Origin: Schistosoma haematobium
Lineage: Eukaryota; Platyhelminthes; Trematoda; Strigeidida; Schistosomatidae
Direction: 5' to 3'
DNA: 64,000 bases
Assembly: GCF_000699445.3 (NCBI RefSeq)
Contig: NC_067196.1
Coordinates: 38,398,616 to 38,462,615 of the forward strand
Positions 36,790-47,185 of this stretch are shown here, piece by piece. A program made the translations under genes and the position numbers. Under the pieces are notes generated by a model. The model saw only the letters and a program-made list of their open reading frames with translations. It ran no database searches and was not told the origin of the DNA. Every line of letters starts with the position of its first letter. Within the stretch, counting starts at the first letter, position 1.

Positions 36790-36905
36790 ATTTTGATTAA
36801 CATAATTCACTTGATATTGTTTGTTTAAATTTTCTCATAGGTGTTTAGGAATGTCATTGATCAGTCTCTTATTGACATACTATATATACTATGCATACTG
36901 ATCAA
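36790..36905 (-). mobile_element. Family A SINE, tail fragment
   Basis: Minus-strand fragment of the A tail only (from ATTCACTTGATATTG to TTATTGACATAC). No head or hammerhead. Confidence 0.65.
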
Positions 36906-37179
36906 CATAATTTTTGACATTTTGACACTAAGATCATGAAACTTTCTAAAGTCTAAGAAAAAAAACTTTCAACTTACACTAAAGCAAAACAATCAAATGG
37001 CCATGAAATATCAACTTTTCTTTCCATAGATTGTTCTTCTTTTTTCTTTTTTTTGTGATTTATTATTATTGTATTTTCTGACAAAAGTTGAGAGAAATGA
37101 ACTTTCAACGGACAATATTAATTTCCATGTTATGTGAATTATATTCGTTAGAATTCTATTTAGGAAACAAAATTATTTA

Positions 37180-37209
37180 AAAATAATAATAATAATAATA
37201 ATGATAATG
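37180..37209. repeat. (AAT)n microsatellite
   Basis: Interrupted AAT run; not attached to a recognisable LINE end. Confidence 0.7.
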
Positions 37210-37334
37210 AAATTTTGATGATGCAATGAGAAGACGAAGTTTGTCAGAATTATGTCATATATTTGTGCAATACCTTTCGAACAATCCAATCACATAATAT
37301 CCTTGTTAAGAACATTATTAAATGAAAATTAATA

Positions 37335-37550
37335 AAGGTCAACTAGACAGATTAAAGGTAAGCCGTAACAAAGAAAACAATAATAAAGTACACAAAAATG
37401 ATGTGATAATCATTCTGGATAATAAATCAATATAACCAAGGTAGGATTAAGGGTAAGGAAAAAATTGCTTTTGAATTCGTAAAAGAGGGTTTCAGTTTTC
37501 GTATAGCCAATGCTTCAATAAATCTAAGCATTATTGAAATTTATCAAAGG
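37335..37550. repeat. Unclassified dispersed repeat, copy 1
   Basis: Similar over about 200 bases to 40210-40420 in direct orientation (shared GGATAATAAATC, ATTAAAGGTAAG-like and AATGCTTCAA/CAGGCTTCAA blocks). No coding content or promoter recognised. Confidence 0.55.
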
Positions 37551-37607
37551 GACTAATTGTTTTAAATAATGAAATTCACAGTTTAATAATAATTTAACAG
37601 GACAAAC

Positions 37608-37792
37608 TGATACAGATTTTTATTATCAGAATTGGTTTTGTGGGTTCGAATCTCGCGGGGGGGGCGCGATCGTGAATGCGCACTGCCATGGAGGAGTTCC
37701 ATACTAGGACGAAACGGTCATCCAGTGCTTCCAGGTTTTCCATGGTGGGCTAGCTTCAATTGACTCATGATTTCAACCAGTGATACAGATTT
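37608..37792 (+). mobile_element. Family B SINE, truncated at the B box, perfect 12-bp TSD
   Basis: TGATACAGATTT at 37608-37619 and 37781-37792 flank the insertion. It starts with about 20 bases of inverted tail end (TTATCAGAATTGGTTTTGTG) and switches to the sense strand exactly at the B box (GGTTCGAATC), then hammerhead region and tail. The hammerhead core is disrupted by an insertion (CTGCCATGGAGGA). The 3' end stops before the usual CCCCTTCTGATA terminus. Confidence 0.82.
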
Positions 37793-38640
37793 ATAATGTT
37801 TAAAAGAATAATTAATTTTTGAGTATTTTAACAGAATAAAATCTTCACACAAAATTCATTCAATAAATAGCATGAATATTAGGATCTTTTTTGAATGATC
37901 TTTAAAAATCCACCAATTCACGACATTTCATTTTCAAAGTTAGCGATTTATCATTTGAATTGATTAGTTAATTTGATTGAAAATTTATAATGATTAGCAC
38001 AGTTTCTGACATAAAAAAATTTATCACAGATTGTCATCCGTCTAGAAAGCTTCTAAAAATTAATAAATCCTTGACAATTATATCATTCTGAATAGAAACT
38101 TCTAAAAAGTAGAGAACCACACTTTTATTAAGAATCAAAATTTATGATATTTAGGCTGTGATCTACAAAAATAGAATGATCACACGTTTTTAGTACTCTA
38201 GTTGATTGAATGAAATTCTCCCTAAATTAAACTTTATTTTATTTAACAACCGGATAAATTATTTCAGTACATGAAAGGACTTATTCATAGGGCTTTATAT
38301 TGTAGATGGACTATCATAAAAATATATAATTTTACAATTAAAAGTATAACTTTAAACGTTTTCCATATTTAAAAAAGAATCTGTAGAACTCACCATGGAT
38401 GGTAAAATATTACAATATAAAATTTGTGATAAAATCTTAGGAATACTTGTAGTGGCTGTGTTTCGTTAACCAATCACCCTCGTAACCGTTATCATATAAT
38501 CCTCAACGGTGTTTGAAATCAGAAGGCAAAGAGAAGCAGCGACTACAGTTTCGTTAGCAGATAAATCAGGCCACAGAGCAGAGAGGCAAATGAATGAGTC
38601 AGCGAACCGAGAGTGTAGAGAGTGTGTAGAGTGTAAATGT
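37793..38640. other. AT-rich intergenic DNA
   Basis: Nothing recognised. Confidence 0.4.
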
Positions 38641-38646
38641 ACATGT

Positions 38647-39060
38647 ATATATTATTATTATTATTATCAGCTTTATTCGATATTGTATTTTTGGCACAAT
38701 ATAGAATTCTCAGCGCAAAGTATTTCAACAAGTTTCCGTTTCTTTCTTCTTGGTCGGTCCTGATGATAAATATCGAATGATCGCCAGTTAGATGTTAGCA
38801 GTTCACTAAATGAACATCTGAATAATGTGCATTCTTTTCGTTGTATATTGCCAGCAACCACATTGTCTCTTATTGAGTTTTTTGTAACTTTGACAACGAA
38901 AGGTTGTACACCTTTCAGAAACGCAGCAGAATAGGTTATGCGATTAATAAACATAATGATATATTAAAACAAAGAAAAATGGATAACTTTTTGAAATATC
39001 TAGATGGCAGGAACAGGTAGCCCAGATGCTCAAGCAGGCCACCCTTTAGATATGAAATGA
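38647..39060 (-). mobile_element. Internally deleted copy of the 1-2911 LINE family
   Basis: Minus-strand copy ending in (AAT)n (38647-38668). Its 3' 95 bases match the 3' UTR of the first LINE (TTGTTGAAAT, GCTGAGAA, TCTATATTGT, AATAAAGC). Its 5' part matches the endonuclease N-terminus (ELLTSN then RS). Two internal joins are visible. RS is joined to FDIYHQDR (removing bases corresponding to about 90-218 of the first copy), and KKRK is joined to the 3' UTR (removing about 258-2800). Homology continues upstream of the first copy's visible start, to at least 38960. The plus-strand ORF here is meaningless. Confidence 0.82.
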
Positions 39061-39752
39061 ATCGATTATTGAATTAATCAGGCAGCTAATAATAGAGCTA
39101 GCAGAATGAATATATGCGTAGGGGGTAAGCAACGTCCAAGCATACATATTTCATACAAGCGCAACAATAATAAAGGCACAATAAATTGTTACAGTACGAA
39201 TGACTTTGTCCGCTAAATAAGTTAACAAAAGGGTTTAACTGAATTAAATGAGAAGAAGCTCAATTACACGTGACTTGCTATATACTTTAAAGATATTTTT
39301 GAATTTACAATATTTAATAAAACAAGGAATAAACTGAAGGATTATAAAGGAAAATAAGATTTCAATGTATTTTGTTGTTTTTATTAAGCTTAACTAGATA
39401 GTAAGGAGTTTATACTTGTAACATTGACATAATTCGAATGAAATTAGAAAATACAACTGTAAGATAGAACATGATAGATTTGTCATAAAGCAAATTATGA
39501 CAGAAATTATGACTGTATGTTTATATATTTCCGTTGCTATAACATTTTATCGGATTAGTACTGAAATCATGGACGTATACTGAATCTTATTGGTAACTCA
39601 CCAGATAGGTATATCTGGATCAAAGTATTAATTTTCACATCGACACTCGAACCTAATACTATTATACTATAAACGCACAACATACTATCTACTGGACTTA
39701 CGAATTCAGATAGCCAATAACTTGCTAGAAAAGGTATGAACGTTTTAATAAG
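39061..39752. other. Intergenic DNA, possibly the 5' UTR of the deleted LINE at its left edge
   Basis: 39061-39230 is less AT-rich and may still belong to the LINE upstream region. The rest shows nothing. Confidence 0.35.
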
Positions 39753-40052
39753 TAAAACAGGAAATTTCAGTAGTTGAGATCATGAGTCAATTGAAGCTAG
39801 ACCACCATGAAAAACCCTGGAAGCTCAGTGGTTTAGTGGTTAAGCACTCTCACGCGAGACTGATAGATCCTAGGTTCAAATCCCGCGAAGCGGGGTCGAG
39901 GATGCGCACTGCTGAGGAGTCCCATACTTTGATGGAACGGCCGTCTAGCGCTTCCAGAATTTCCATAGTGTTCTAGCTACAATTCACTCATGATCTCGAC
40001 TATTCAAATTACTATAATCTCCAGAAAATCCCCTCTGATACTAAAACAGGAA
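39753..40052 (+). mobile_element. Family B SINE with inverted 5' segment and perfect 11-bp TSD
   Basis: TAAAACAGGAA at 39753-39763 and 40042-40052. Inside: inverted tail (39764-39826), a switch at the tRNA-like A-box region (CTCAGTGGTTTAGTGG), B box, hammerhead region and full tail ending CCCCTCTGATA. The hammerhead keeps CTGAGGA, but GAAA reads GGAA and stem II is lost. Confidence 0.87.
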
Positions 40053-40209
40053 CTCAAAAAATTCGTTCACAGATTATACCACAGTTAGTAACTAATTAAT
40101 CAATTTTTTTATCCAATAAACTAAAAGCACCGAAAGAATGAACAGAACTTCTGGGTAAATAGACATGTGATATTTGTCTGAGAATAAACATCATATGTGA
40201 AAAAAAATT

Positions 40210-40420
40210 CAAAGTCAATCAGATAAATTAAAAGGTAAGGAGAAACAGAAATAATAAAATACACAAAATTGAAACTACTATGGATAATAAATCTGTATCA
40301 CCAGAGTAGGTAAGTAGTAAAAACGAATTGTTTTTGAACACATAAAGTGAGTTACAGTATTCTTACGACTCAGGCTTCAACAAACTGTAGTATAAGCCCT
40401 TGCAAACTTTTCTAAGAAAC
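40210..40420. repeat. Unclassified dispersed repeat, copy 2
   Basis: Direct-orientation partner of 37335-37550; see that entry. Confidence 0.55.
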
Positions 40421-42084
40421 TACAAAGGTTAACTTGATATTAACCTTATAACCGACCTCATCAAAATGTTTCTCAATGGAGAAAGATATTTGTCCATCCT
40501 GTGGTGTTATTCAACCATTGGAGTTCATCTGTTCTTGTATCCATTTAGGTATTTGTTCAGCCACAGTTGTATTGAAATACAAGGTTTATTGTTTAAAAAT
40601 CTATTATAACCGAAAATTTATTTTAACATAATGATATTGACAAAACAAATGAAATTTTTTTCTTTTAAATGTTAAATCAAAGTTAGTCTTTCAGCCTTTT
40701 TGATATTTTTCAAGTAATGATATTTGGTCATAAAACATTAATTAAAATATACCTAGAAGACAATAAATGTTATTCTACTGTTGAAAAAGTAATCCATTTT
40801 AAAGATAAACCTGCGTTTATGACGCAATATTGCAAAATATCCAGAAACATGATTACCATTCAAAGTGAGTGGTAGGCTTTCAGTAACTGATGTGTCGTGG
40901 ATGAGAAATCAAGCAACATGTATTTATGATAAATTCAACAGCAGAAGCGGTTAAGTGTAGTAAACTCATTCATGGTAAATACAAATTCTTTAAGTCTGCC
41001 AAATTCTAAATTATTGAACGTAAGATGGATCTCCAGATGTATGTGATTCGCTTCTCGATTAGTTACATTTTAACGTGGTGACTACAGGAAACGTTTATTC
41101 AATTTTAATAGAAATACATATTTGCTTGAAGTTAATCGAAAAAATGGGGTGCTCTACCCAAATTTTGTCATAAATTAACAATATTTGTTTTTCATACATG
41201 TTAGTGCAATAAACTAAAATATTTCCGTACTTAGATGACTATATTGCAATTCAAGGGTATTCGATAATGTAGTTACCTATATCGTAAAACTCTGACAGGA
41301 TATTCACAAATAACGCTTATCATATGTTATCAAAACCAATCTTTCATTGTATATAACCATTTCACATTATCACAGTTTGCTTACTGGAATCATGAAGTTC
41401 ATTGATTTGCAATAGTCTTCAAAACAATCAGTCATCTCTTTCTTTTCATCCAAAATATTTATTCATAAAGTCAGTCGATTAACAGAGCTTTATTAAAAAT
41501 AAATAAATATTGAAAAAATCGTTTAGTAATATAACACTGTTATAAAACGGATGAAGAATTTGATTCATTTAATCTGTTATTTTGATTGGTTGTGATAAAT
41601 CACTAGTATGATACTTATATATTGATTCTATACAACGAATTATTGATTAGTCAATAGTGAGTACTATTGAGTTAAATCAATGTAAGTAAATTAGCAGCTA
41701 TAAACTTAATTTATTCAAGATACACTTTTCAATCTATACTTAGCGTCAAAATAAATCTACAGTTACTAATCTTTTTCTTCTTCGCTCATTTCGTATCAAT
41801 CAGATCATATCATTGATCAGTGTTAAGACAGTCATGTAAAAAATATTGAAGAAACTTTCCAAAATCAGTCGGTTAATACTTTCCTCCGCTGATTTTTGGA
41901 ATGGTACGATTCTATTTCGTTTTTTATAATTTACTTACTGATACATTAACTATATTATTTTTATGATGATAGATTATAAAACTCCATACATCACTGTTAA
42001 GTATACGGGTGTATAGGATCCTTATATAAAATGATTATCATAACAAGGATAGTAACATTCATAAATACAAATGACAAACTATTT
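40421..42084. other. AT-rich intergenic DNA
   Basis: Nothing recognised. Confidence 0.4.
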
Positions 42085-42488
42085 TTTAATAGTAATTTCA
42101 ATAGTTGAGATTATGGACCAATTAAAGCTGAACCATCATGGAAAACCTGGAAGCACTGGACGTCTGCTTCGTCCTAGTACGGGACTCCTCAGCAATGCGC
42201 ACCCACGATCCCGCCTAGTGAGATTCGAACCCAGGACATATCGCTCACGCGCGCGAATTCTTAAACACTAGATCACTGAGTCGGCATCCAATATTGTTAA
42301 CGTCTAACTTCAACTAATCTACGAAATTGAGCGACATATCCACCATTATCTTCAGTGAGTTATTATCTCACAACAGGCTTGATTGAACTCTACTGGTCAC
42401 GGCTTCTCATTAGAACCCCAAGAAATACCACTTGAATCCAGTCACTACTGAGTATATGTTGATTAATATCAGAAGGAGTTCTTTTTAT
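42085..42488 (-). mobile_element. Family B hammerhead SINE, full unit
   Basis: Minus-strand full-length unit of about 400 bases: tail (42085-42150), hammerhead (42151-42200), tRNA-like region (about 42215-42285), leader, and at the 5' end the TATCAGAAGGAGTT sequence that normally ends a unit, which implies a unit-to-unit junction. The hammerhead has a perfect core and stem II, but GAAA reads GAAG. Confidence 0.8.
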
Positions 42489-43050
42489 AAATGAACAATT
42501 GAAATATTATTTAAACACAATAAATATTACACTTTTCATTACCGATAATAAATTCCTAATGAAGTTACAGTTCATTATTCATTTTCATTTATGTAATTCC
42601 AATACGAGTTTATTTTATTTCTCTTAAAAAGATAAGATTATATAAGAAACAGGTATCCAATTAAATTCATTCATTTCAATTTAAACAATCGATTAAAAGA
42701 TCAAATGATCTTTGTGTTTAACTAAATGTAGATAAGTTCACTTTAAGCAAACAGTATTACATCTTAAATCATTGTTTACTAATAAACAAAGATTCTAGTT
42801 TTATTTTATTTTAGAATAACTATAATGAAAAATAAATTAATTTGATAATGTGGTATGTGTTACTGATGTCGACAGATCTAAATAGTATGTATCATGAATT
42901 GAATCATGAAATGTCTGGTGGCAGAAAGTTAAGAAGATCAAAGAATTGTGGACGAGACCAAAGAATGGTTGGTGTAGAAACGAAAAAACAATGATGTCTG
43001 CAACGATTGATTAAGATTTTGCAAATGAAGCATTTACTGTATGAATAAAT
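42489..43050. other. AT-rich intergenic DNA
   Basis: Nothing recognised. Confidence 0.4.
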
Positions 43051-43217
43051 TAATAGATTTGTAATATCCCAATGAGTATAAAAACCAGATTTTTTTGATG
43101 CTTCGTGACTCATTGTAAGCCAGGGACCAAAATAATCAAATGGATTTGGCTCACACTGAGTCACGAAACGTCAGGAAATCTCATTTTTCTACTCATTGAG
43201 ATATTACAAATATATTA
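43051..43217. mobile_element. Penelope-type inverted repeat pair, ribozyme cores lost
   Basis: A foldback of about 167 bases. Left arm (minus sense) and right arm (plus sense) both carry TGGCT(T/C)ACA, GAGTCACGAA, TACTCATTG(A/G)GATATTACAAAT. The right arm keeps GAAACGTC, the left GAAGCATC, and neither keeps CTGAAGA. It is the same architecture as the pair at 18.6 kb but more decayed. The ORF on the minus strand here is an artefact. Confidence 0.6.
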
Positions 43218-43850
43218 ATTTATTTATAACGATCTATCAAATGCTCAATTTATTCAAAATTATCAAGTTAAACCCCGGTAATGATATCTATATTTACTGT
43301 ATGGTTCTCAGATTTTACTAAAAGATTCTATAATTTTGTATTGAAATACATTTGACTATTCTTATTTCTGTTTCCATTCAATACAATAACCAATGATTTA
43401 AAACAAAATTATACATTTATTTTTGTTTATAATAGGTAATATAATGTAGATGAATGAAACATTGAAAAAAGGGCGATCTAATCTAATTTCTATTAGTCAA
43501 AGTTAAATATTTCTTTTTTAACATTGTCAATATGATACTGTACTCATCATTTTAAAACTGTTTTAAAGGTGATAAACAATTACCCCCCCCCCAAAAAAAT
43601 GTATAATACAATAAATTGAATATTTTATTAAATATAATATAATTATTCATAAAAATGAAACCAAACTCTTAGAAACTTATGTTTATTTACAAGTGTAATT
43701 TGAGTTTGAATTATTTGTAAGAGTTTAAAGTAATACACTGATCAGACTATATTCTGTAACGAGAAAGAAATATTTGAATACCACGTTATCTAATTGTTTT
43801 CGTATAGAACAATCTGTTGAATAATACTCATAAGTAATATATGGTAGGTC
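43218..43850. other. AT-rich intergenic DNA
   Basis: Nothing recognised. Confidence 0.4.
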
Positions 43851-44036
43851 CTGGGTTCGAATCTCGCGGGGGGGCGCGATCATGGATGCGCACTGCCGAG
43901 GAGGAGTCCCATACTAGGACGAAACGGCCGTCCAATGCATCCAAGGTTTCCATGATTGTCTAGCTTCAACTGACTCATGATTTCAACTATTGAAATTTCT
44001 AAAAATTCTCCACAAAATCCCTTTCTGATAATATGT
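43851..44036 (+). mobile_element. Family B SINE, truncated at the B box
   Basis: Starts at TCCTGGGTTCGAATC (B box) and runs through a disrupted hammerhead (CTGCCGAGGAGGA) and full tail to CCCTTTCTGATA. It shares the G-rich GGGGGGGCGCGATC variant and the core insertion with the copy at 37.6 kb, so these two form a subgroup. Confidence 0.8.
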
Positions 44037-44540
44037 ATTAGTTAACAAGTGTTAACAACTAACAATATACAACAAAGTAAACATACATAGTGATTTTTGA
44101 AGATTATAATTGATTATTGTTTTTCTTGCCATCTTCTTGAATGGATGTTTTTTTCTTCATTAGTAATGCGTTTTTTGTAAAGAATATCTATGATGTTAGA
44201 TTTATTTTTGCTTCTCAAGAGAATGGAAAAAGATGTTATTATTTAAGAATTTAGTCGTTTATTGGACGTGTTATGTTACTCATATTTAGTTTACTCAATG
44301 CACAAATTTTTTATTGTTTTACGTTGGATATTGTTAGAGGTGTTAGATTTCCAGAACTCATTTGGTAAATGTATTAATTTTGTTACTCTATTTTACAAAT
44401 TTTGGATTTGTTGTTTTCATGCTAAAAGCTCTCATTTTTACCTTCATGTCGTATTTCCCTATTGGGAGTATTTTAAACGCTATTAGTTTGTTGTATCTTT
44501 TAGCATGCTATTTTGTAACGCTTCCTAAGGACATTCTTAT
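44037..44540. other. AT-rich intergenic DNA
   Basis: Two overlapping open frames here have no recognisable similarity; one simply reads through the AT repeat. Confidence 0.35.
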
Positions 44541-44541
44541 G

Positions 44542-44587
<46 letters not shown>
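44541..44587. repeat. (AT)n microsatellite
   Basis: AT run of about 47 bases. Confidence 0.9.
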
Positions 44588-44589
<2 letters not shown>

Positions 44590-44771
44590 TTGAATTGTGC
44601 TTGTTGTTGTTATTCGTACTTTAGGTTGCTCGTGAACTAAACTTGGATTTTTCTCTCTAATTAGCGGAGATGGGACGCATCAGAATAGCTGGCTAATTGG
44701 TTATTGGGTCACAGAGGCTTCGTTCCGTTCTCAGATTAGATGAACTCATAATCCCTTCAAACACAGAAGTA

Positions 44772-44815
<44 letters not shown>
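44772..44815 (-). repeat. (AAGT)n tail of RTE element
   Basis: Eleven TTAC units on the plus strand, directly at the 3' end of the RTE fragment; the stop codon of the ORF is made by the first repeat unit. Confidence 0.85.
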
Positions 44816-45200
44816 GCCTGTTACTCTCAATGGAGCATAGGCCGCTAACCAGCATTCTCCAACCCACTCTGCCCTGGGCCTTCTTTTCTAGTTCCATCCA
44901 ATTCTTGTTCATTTTTCTCATATCTGTCTCCATTTCTCGGCATAATGTGTTATTTAGTCTTCCTCTTCTCCTTTGGCCTTCAGGATTCCATGTGAGGGCT
45001 TGTCTTGTGACGCAGTTGGGTGCTTTCCTCAATGTGTGTCCTATCCACTTCCAGCGCTTCTTCCTGATTTCTTCCTCCGCTGGGATCTGGTTTGTCCTCT
45101 CCCACAGTACGTTGTTGCTAATAGTGTCCGGCCAATGGATCTGAAGTATTTTGCGTAGACAATTGTTAATAAACACCTGTATTTTCTGGATGATGAAACA
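44808..45200 (-). mobile_element. RTE-type LINE, 3' fragment with open C-terminal ORF
   Basis: Minus-strand ORF with the RTE C-terminus uninterrupted from about 45195 to the stop at 44808: [91 protein letters not shown]. It aligns throughout with the fragment at 8.9 kb, which has stops. The first 20 or so codons of the ORF (upstream of about 45200) are flanking DNA fused by chance. 5' truncation near 45200 is typical of incomplete target-primed insertion. Confidence 0.88.
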
Positions 45201-46997
45201 TAGAAGTATAGATTTTAAATAAGTATACAAAATATAACTGGTCATTATCAACGTATCGTTTATTATTTATAGTTTCAATAATGATAAATAAGCCTTTAAC
45301 TTCATTATAATGATAGGAATATTTAGACTTTGATTGATAACTAAACATTTAGAGGTGATGCATTATCTTAAAATTATGTAAGACTAATATGATATTCTAA
45401 AATTAACTGTTTGTTACTTATTATGGAAACAACAATAGATATTTCGTTTTATTTTAATCATTTGCGATAAACAGTGGGTTTTTCTTCATTTGTTAAATGA
45501 AATTTTGTAGAATCAGATTACATTTGAAATATCTTACTTGTAATGTATGTTATAAAGTGAGAATTCTTTGTTTATAATTCGAACAAGAATGTTTAGGTAT
45601 TTCAATGTATTCATCTTTCACAATATAATAAGATAACCAAATAACCAATTATTGCATAACAGCATGGAGTATTTGATCAATTAAAAATCGGCTGATCTTT
45701 ACTTAATAGGCAGATTCTATAAAACCAAAAACAATGTAGAATATTACAGTGTGCTTTTATTTGTGTATTCATTATTGTGTTTACAAGAACAATACTAACT
45801 GGGCTAGTCTGACTCTATTTGAATTGAACAAGTAATTGTAAGTTTTCATCGAAATTATAAACTATCTAGGATATTGTTAAAAATCAGGAAGCACTGAATA
45901 GGTGTTTTATATTGATATAAAACTTTTCATTAAACTCATATCCAGGATACACCTAAATGTCGACATCACGACGTTCCAGTCTCAATGAAAGAGTTTAACA
46001 TTTATATCACTTAGCTGGAGTTCAGTGATTTATATTTCCAATCCAAGTAACTCAATGATACAGCTCGATGAGTATGTCACCGGTAAATACTGTCTCACTT
46101 TCAGCATAGATGAATTCCATCAAATAAGTATTCCCATTAACGCTAATATTATTTGGTGTAGAAAACCGTTCTCAAATTAAAGTAATTTGCAGGTAACCTC
46201 TTAACAAACATTTGTTTACTAGTTTGAAGAATCAAGCTGGTATACAATCGGCTATAGTTTTTCTTGATGTCTGAACTTTTAAATGAATTGTCATGAAATT
46301 CACTGTTTATGGCTGTTTCTTTTGTCTTTTATAGAACAATTACATGCAAATAAATTTAAGCTATCAGTTTAAAACTATTTATTAAGACAAAACTTTATTT
46401 TAAATAAAGATTTGATGCTGTTTGTTGATGATGACAAAAAAGCAGAACCCAATCACAATTAAGGTCCATAAAGAATAATGGAATATTTCATTTGCTAAAG
46501 AGTAAAATTCAGCAACAATCATTATCAGATTATCAACGTTTACAATATGAATAAGAATATCATTACGCGTAGCTTCAACCTACACTAAACACTGGATGAA
46601 AGTCAACTCTTGTAAATTCGATATTTATACTCACATTTTATCAAAGTATAAGTTGTTCAGTGTAAGCTTATCTGCCTGTATTATTGACTAAACAGACTAC
46701 ATTTTCTTCTGTATCGTTAACATAAATCATTGATAAAGTATAACAAGCAATAAACTTAATTAAATCATTTCCTAACAAAGACTTCAAAAAAAACTTCCAC
46801 AAATGATCATCTTAAGATTCATCACTCTGTTTTATAATGAAAATGATATTTTATATATGTGAAATACAATATCAGAAAACTAGAAAACGTTTTCTTTGTT
46901 TTGACGTTAATCATTTATACAATTATAAATTCATTCATTTTAAATGGTTTTGTACACAATAAGCAATGATTAAAACAATTTTTTCGATCAAATAATA
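45201..46997. other. AT-rich intergenic DNA with one doubtful family B remnant
   Basis: 45885-45955 resembles an old minus-strand B tail/hammerhead (GGAAGCACTGAAT ... TTTCAT). Otherwise nothing recognised. Confidence 0.35.
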
Positions 46998-47185
46998 TTT
47001 CAATAGTTAAGATCATGAGTCAATCGTTGCTAGACCAGGATAGAAAACCTGGAAGCACTGAACAGCCGTTACGTCCTTTCATGGGACTCCTCAGCAGTAC
47101 GCATTCTCACTAGACCTCCAGGAAATACATCTTGAAGCCAATCACTAGTGAGTATATGATGATTAGTATTAGAAGGGTTTTTTGT
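46998..47185 (-). mobile_element. Family B SINE with internal deletion
   Basis: Minus-strand tail and hammerhead (46998-47105) joined to the beginning of the leader (47106-47185, up to TATTAGAAGGG). The tRNA-like region and most of the leader are deleted (about 230 bases). The hammerhead has a perfect core and stem II, but GAAA reads GTAA. Confidence 0.75.

Noticed and set aside
44362..44640. Plus-strand ORF containing a run of Ile-Tyr repeats
   Set aside because: It reads through the (AT)n microsatellite; no other support.
44772..44815. Regular short repeats as a CRISPR-like array
   Set aside because: A simple tetranucleotide tail of an RTE element in a eukaryotic genome; there are no spacers.
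44830..45144. Plus-strand ORF of 104 codons
   Set aside because: Antisense shadow of the RTE fragment at 44808-45200.
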